Shown: positions 59,930 to 64,000 of the stretch, one piece after another | Layout: the number at the start of each line of letters is the position of its first letter | Position numbering within the stretch: position 1 is the stretch's first letter | Assembly (NCBI GenBank): GCA_946406115.1 | Contig: OX291545.1 | Coordinates: 27,461,153 to 27,525,152, forward strand | Origin: Apoda limacodes | Taxonomy: Eukaryota; Arthropoda; Insecta; Lepidoptera; Limacodidae | Reading direction: 5' to 3' | DNA: 64,000 bases | Translations under genes and position numbers: made by a program | The notes under the pieces: generated by a model | Databases searched by the model: none | Told to the model about the DNA's origin: nothing | Seen by the model: the letters and a program-made list of their open reading frames with translations, nothing else

Positions 59930-60228
59930 TCAAAAAAATAAGACGATTGACCCATGTATCGACATTGCAAAAATAGTAAATTTTAACTATTTTCATAGTT
60001 TAACGACATATGGTATTTTATTGTGGGGTTGCGCTGCTGATGTTAATACAATATTTGCGTTACAAAAATGGGCAATTCGTGCTATTTACAAATTAGGATA
60101 TCTCTGAGGTTTAGGAAATTAAATATTTTAACTTCAATTTAAAAAAATAGTAATTTCAAACTTTGACGATTCAAAAGTGTTATGTTTGTTAAAACCTAGT
60201 TTGAATAAAAAAAATTGACTTTGTTTTC
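59930..60228 (+). mobile_element. LINE 3'-end fragment, second family
   Basis: About 35 codons at 59980-60105 read YFHSLTTYGILLWG, then ALQKWAIRAIYKLG, the reverse-transcriptase C-terminal pattern of a common moth LINE. A tail with 'actttgacgattcaaaagtg' and 'agtttgaataaa' follows. That tail matches 779-852 in the reverse direction. It lies directly after the poly(A) of the CR1/jockey-like LINE. Confidence 0.75.
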
Positions 60229-60469
60229 TATGTATAATATGTATGCATTTACAAAAAAAAACCGTCATGTGCAGGTTGGACTAACGCGGGTTTCGTACTT
60301 AATAGCATTTTTAAGTTTTTTTTTATTACCAAAAAACAGTTGAATTTTTAAAGTTTGGACGCCCAATATTAAGAGATTTACCGTATTATTTTAAGAAAAT
60401 AGAATTCTCATCGGTTATCCTGTAATATAAAGGTAAAGTATTTTTTTTTAAATAAGTACTTATTCGATA

Positions 60470-60575
60470 TTTTAACTTGATACCTCTACGCGTTCCTGAG
60501 AAAAAGGGTCTTGACAGACAGAAGCAACGAAGTGATTCTGTAAGGGTTCCGTTTTTTGTGTTCAGGTACGGAACT
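60470..60575 (-). repeat. Reverse fragment of the 27.2 kb repeat family
   Basis: 'ttgatacctctacgcgttcctgagaaaaagggtcttgacagacag' and 'gggttccgttttttgtgttcaggtacggaac' are the reverse complement of the unit start at 27240-27335. Confidence 0.7.
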
Positions 60576-60910
60576 CTTAAAAAGCAGCAAGACAGCGGCA
60601 ACGTAGTAAATTTGTATTATTATCTTCCTAGCCCAAATAACAATTATATTCCTCGCTAGTTGCGGGATTGCACTCCTCGCATAAATTTAAAAGTTTTCCA
60701 CACTGTTGTGCAGTCTATTATTATATTAATGTCTATATTAAAGTTAAAATTTCTAAGTCTAAAGTTATGTTTCTAATAAAAGGCTTTATTGTGAGGTAGT
60801 TAACCTACGGTTTATAGCTTGCAGCTGTTTCATTTTCATAAGACGTATTTGCGCAGAAGCAACGTAGTGGGTTTAAAATATCCATCTAATACCTTTAAAC
60901 CAGCAATTCT

Positions 60911-60912
60911 TG

Positions 60913-60944
<32 letters not shown>

Positions 60945-60945
60945 T
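60911..60945. repeat. (TA)n microsatellite
   Basis: An almost pure TA run of about 28 bp, directly before the repeat at 60947. Confidence 0.9.
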
Positions 60946-60946
60946 T

Positions 60947-61090
60947 TATAATCTGAATCTCAGAAACGGCTCCAAAGATTTTCATGAAATTTGGTGTGGG
61001 GGTTTCGGAGGCCATAAATCGATCTAGCTAGGTTTCATTTTTAGTAAACGTCCTTTTCTCCGTGTTTTCAGGCAATGATAAACTATTAAA
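60947..61090. repeat. Dispersed repeat shared with 41620-41765
   Basis: 'aatctgaatctcagaaacggctccaaagattttcatgaaattt' and 'ataaatcgatctagctaggtttcatttttagtaaacg' match the copy in NDUFV1 intron 6. Confidence 0.8.
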
Positions 61091-61272
61091 ATATGACATC
61101 CTGACAGATGCCGCTGTAAAAAAAAAAGAGCGAAGCTCGGTCCACCAGTTACTTGTATTTCAGTAAGGTTTTTTTCATAAGTGTCCAAAAGACGCTTTTG
61201 TTGTATATTTACATGCCTCACTATTGCTGCATATTTTTGGTATTTGTATTTTGTATTTGATGTTAATATAAC

Positions 61273-61588
61273 TGTCGCAGGCAAATCGTATAATCCGCCG
61301 TTTCATAATATGCCTAATCCCTATACACATCGTAAAGTATGGAATAGAAATTATCAAATAACTGAACAGAGAAATTATCAAATATGAAGATTGCCTGGAA
61401 CGCTCCGCTCGCTCCGCATCTACTTTTACAAAACAGAAACTGAACCTAACCTAACTAACCTAAAGAATTCGCACTATATATGACTCGATATGATATATAA
61501 AGTGCGAATTCTGTTTCTTTCGTTTCCATACTTGACGATCTGCCTAGGCATATTATGAAACGGCGGATTATACGATTTGCCTGCGACA
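61273..61588. mobile_element. MITE with 44 bp perfect terminal inverted repeats
   Basis: The first 44 bp (61273-61316, beginning TGTCGCAGGCAAATCG) are exactly the reverse complement of the last 44 bp (61545-61588). The element is 316 bp long and has no coding capacity. Its centre carries a second palindrome: AGAATTCGCACT at 61464-61475 and AGTGCGAATTCT at 61501-61512. A CCTAA-like run (61445-61462) lies just before it. Flanks read 'ataac' and 'caacg', so a short duplication such as AAC is possible but not certain. Perfect repeats suggest recent activity. Confidence 0.92.
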
Positions 61589-61799
61589 CAACGATTATTT
61601 AGAGGTTGGAGTCAGGGTTTATTGGTTAATTCTGTCTTGGGTGGCACAATGTTGTTGTAGTCCGGAGTCCTTAAGTGTAGCCTGCGACTCCCACGGCATA
61701 CAGTTGCCTCACCTTAACTATCAAAAAGGCTTATATTTTCAAGGTAAGTACCTACATTTATATTTGATCAGCTTATTTTGGTTCAGTGTTGGAAATAAT

Positions 61800-61915
61800 A
61801 AGCCTCTCTATAGCGCGCCATTTTCTCCAGTTCCACATCCACATCCAACCACCACCGGCCTCCCTTTTATGATGGTCGGTCCATTGCCCTGGACGGCGTC
61901 CCATGCTTCCTCATA
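61800..61915 (-). mobile_element. RTE LINE 3' fragment
   Basis: Matches 9808-9915 of the RTE element in the same orientation: 'gcgcgc(c)a(a)tttctcc', 'gtcggtcca' and 'ctggacggcgtcccatgcttcc' against 'ctggagggcgtcccacgcttcg'. It is diverged and short. The overlapping plus-strand open stretch 61641-62015 is not a gene. Confidence 0.65.
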
Positions 61916-62039
61916 TTTCTCACACAAATATATATTTACATTAATTTTTAACGCCAGAATACTAATTCACTTCTACTACACTAAAATCTCAGAATATTTC
62001 TTAGGTTTCTTCTGATACCTAAGTTTCAAAGGTAGTTTT

Positions 62040-64000
62040 ATGCACCTTCTATTTCATAATCAATTTTATAATAGGTATTTTGCAGCATTTTAAGTATTTG
62101 TGCTCCCAAAATTTGGACGATATGGGTTTTATAATAATCAATTTATTAATTATATTGTTTTATTGTGAATAACACTCAGTATTCACAATTCTCAATAAAG
62201 AAAAATGTATGAAAATTATGTAACTCAATATAAGAAAATGTGAGATAGTAGGCGCTATGAGAAAAGCTACATCCAATGCAAGGTCTTTCAAAACGGGTTT
62301 TGAAATCAAAGGAAAAAATATTTTTGAAAATTGTTTATTCCATCTATCATTCGTTCTTTTTAGGTAATCCTCATGATATCCTAGTTTTATTTACAGTTTT
62401 TTTTTATAAATTAAAATAGTAATAGTAGGTATATTTAACATAGACAACTACATTGTACAACGCGCTTTCAATCGAAAGACTTGACTTCTCTATGCTTCAA
62501 TCGAAAACTAAACAGAAATAGAAAAGAGACAAAACTGAACAAATTAAAAAAAAAACATGATTTTATCAACAAGGTAACGAAAATTTTGAAATGGTAACAT
62601 TTCTGATTTTTTTTTGATTTGGAACAATTAATTTATAAAGTAATAAACGAAAAACTAAAACGAAAATTGATCTCAAATTTACAAATAAATTTACATCGCC
62701 ATGTACTAAATAGATAATTAAAACAGTTCTAGTGATAGACGGCATCCTGCCATCACCATAACAAAATTAAATTAAGTTAAATAAATGGCACAAACTATAA
62801 TTTTAATCATCATTTTGTACATGGTAATGTTATACAAAAAATACTCCAAGAGTCCACCGAAAACAGCTGTTTTATTTTTTATTATACAAGCATTTTTTAT
62901 TTACATACATAACAGAAAATATCAAAATACATTTAAGATGTTTTCTTCAGTTTGAAAAATGTCAAAGAGCCTTTTCTTAAATGTATTTTAAAGTAGGTAA
63001 ATAAATAAAAATGTTTCCATAAATAACTACTTTCAATGAAGTCTTACAATTTCGATTTCAACTTAAAATAATAATGATTTCGTCTGTTGATTTGCCGAAT
63101 AATCACGAATTTAATATAACCAAAAAAAATAATAATAATAATTTAAATCAAAATAACTCTAAATATGATGGAAGCAACTGATCGTTGTGCAAGAAAAGTT
63201 TTATCACCTCTGCATAACAAATTAATGGCAATCAAATATCGATAAATTATATCGGTGGAGATCACAATACACGATAAATTTAATTTATATATAAATACAA
63301 AATATACATAATTTACCTAACACTAGTATAACAACTTCAATGCAATATACCCATCTATATTGATGTGAAATTGATTTGAATTGCGTTTAAAAAGGAATTA
63401 ATGTAATAGTTAACAGAATGTTTTTACTTCAGTATAAATAAACTCAACCCTTTGGACGCTTTCCAGACGGAAACAAATTCCTGTTTCAACACAAAAATCT
63501 ATTTCCATTCCGAAATCGTCTTTACCAGATATGGATCGCATATTATTTTCGTACTAAGATCACAAAAAAGCGATATCAGTCTCACTTATTCTGTCATTCA
63601 TTAAGACTAAACAACACAGCTCGTAAAAGCCAGAATGTACGCCTATAAGGATCGCATAAAATTAATACGCTATTGTTAAAAGCGTGTTACGCGACTCTTG
63701 TACGTCTCCGGCTCTTTTACTATAAATTAACGCGGTAAGCGCGGTCCAGCCGCTGTCTCCGCTTGATCCCACTTCGGATCCTATTACTAAATTAAAATCT
63801 CGACAGAGACCTTTATTTGGCTTAGGGTTTTACTTACTGAAATTAAAAACAATAATTTGAACACGACAGTGAATGTAACGAACTATTTCAGTGAGCGCAA
63901 CCGCCTTAGGCCTGCGCGAGAACTTAGGCCGGAATCTTTTCAGAATAAATTCATAAATAAATCTGTTAAGTCCATTATAAATGTATAACAGCGGTTTAGA
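62040..64000. other. Right-end stretch, nothing recognised
   Basis: Very AT-rich to about 63640, then somewhat GC-richer ('gcggtaagcgcggtccagccgctgtctccgc'). It could be 3' UTR or intron of a gene beyond the right edge, but no exon can be supported. Confidence 0.35.

Noticed and set aside
61641..62015. 124-codon plus-strand open frame
   Set aside because: Overlaps an RTE 3' fragment on the opposite strand; no signature of its own.
1..64000. CRISPR array, operon, riboswitch or biosynthetic cluster
   Set aside because: Nothing of the kind is visible; genes are spliced eukaryotic genes with unrelated functions.

Overview
This is a eukaryotic nuclear window, almost certainly from a moth or butterfly (Lepidoptera). 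The DNA is AT-rich. Genes are split into many short exons with GT..AG introns, and the spaces between them are packed with repeat types typical of Lepidoptera: RTE-, jockey- and CR1-like LINE remnants, tRNA-derived SINEs, a Tc1 transposase remnant, MITEs, and the dispersed repeat that carries 'gggttccgta' and 'gcacttggccggttttt' ends. There are no prokaryotic features, no CRISPR array and no operon.

Four host genes are supported, three of them complete. (1) 388-5127, minus strand: a THAP zinc-finger protein; its 3' part lies beyond the left edge. (2) 5635-14698, plus strand: LACTB2, a metallo-beta-lactamase-fold endoribonuclease, 4 exons, 294 aa, divergent from the THAP gene. (3) 18372-30627, minus strand: the bifunctional mRNA-capping enzyme (RNGTT / mRNA-cap), 12 exons, 592 aa, converging on LACTB2. 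(4) 37768-43991, plus strand: NDUFV1, the 51 kDa NADH/FMN subunit of mitochondrial complex I, 8 exons, 480 aa. I joined the exons by hand; every junction keeps frame and the products match the full length of their families. The four genes have unrelated housekeeping roles and nothing suggests a functional cluster.

The rest is transposon-derived or unassigned. LACTB2 intron 3 holds a decayed RTE element (about 9.76-11.99 kb, minus) and a decayed jockey-type 3' part (about 12.48-13.77 kb, plus), the latter seemingly nested in an older DNA-transposon remnant. The capping-enzyme introns hold a 5'-truncated Tc1 transposase, a 3-unit array of about 300 bp repeats and smaller insertions. The largest element is a nearly full-length but broken CR1/jockey-like LINE at about 56.2-59.85 kb; five 3' fragments of its family lie at 1.9, 49.6, 50.8, 51.3 and 54.0 kb. 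A clean MITE with 44 bp perfect terminal inverted repeats lies at 61273-61588.

I found no clearly new biological system. The most interesting points are a 39 bp in-frame tandem duplication that copies the splice donor of capping-enzyme exon 7 and so offers two identical donors 13 codons apart, an internally deleted mini-copy of the LINE, a degenerate unidentified coding remnant at 16.4-17.2 kb, and a three-copy 46 bp repeat in the THAP/LACTB2 divergent promoter.
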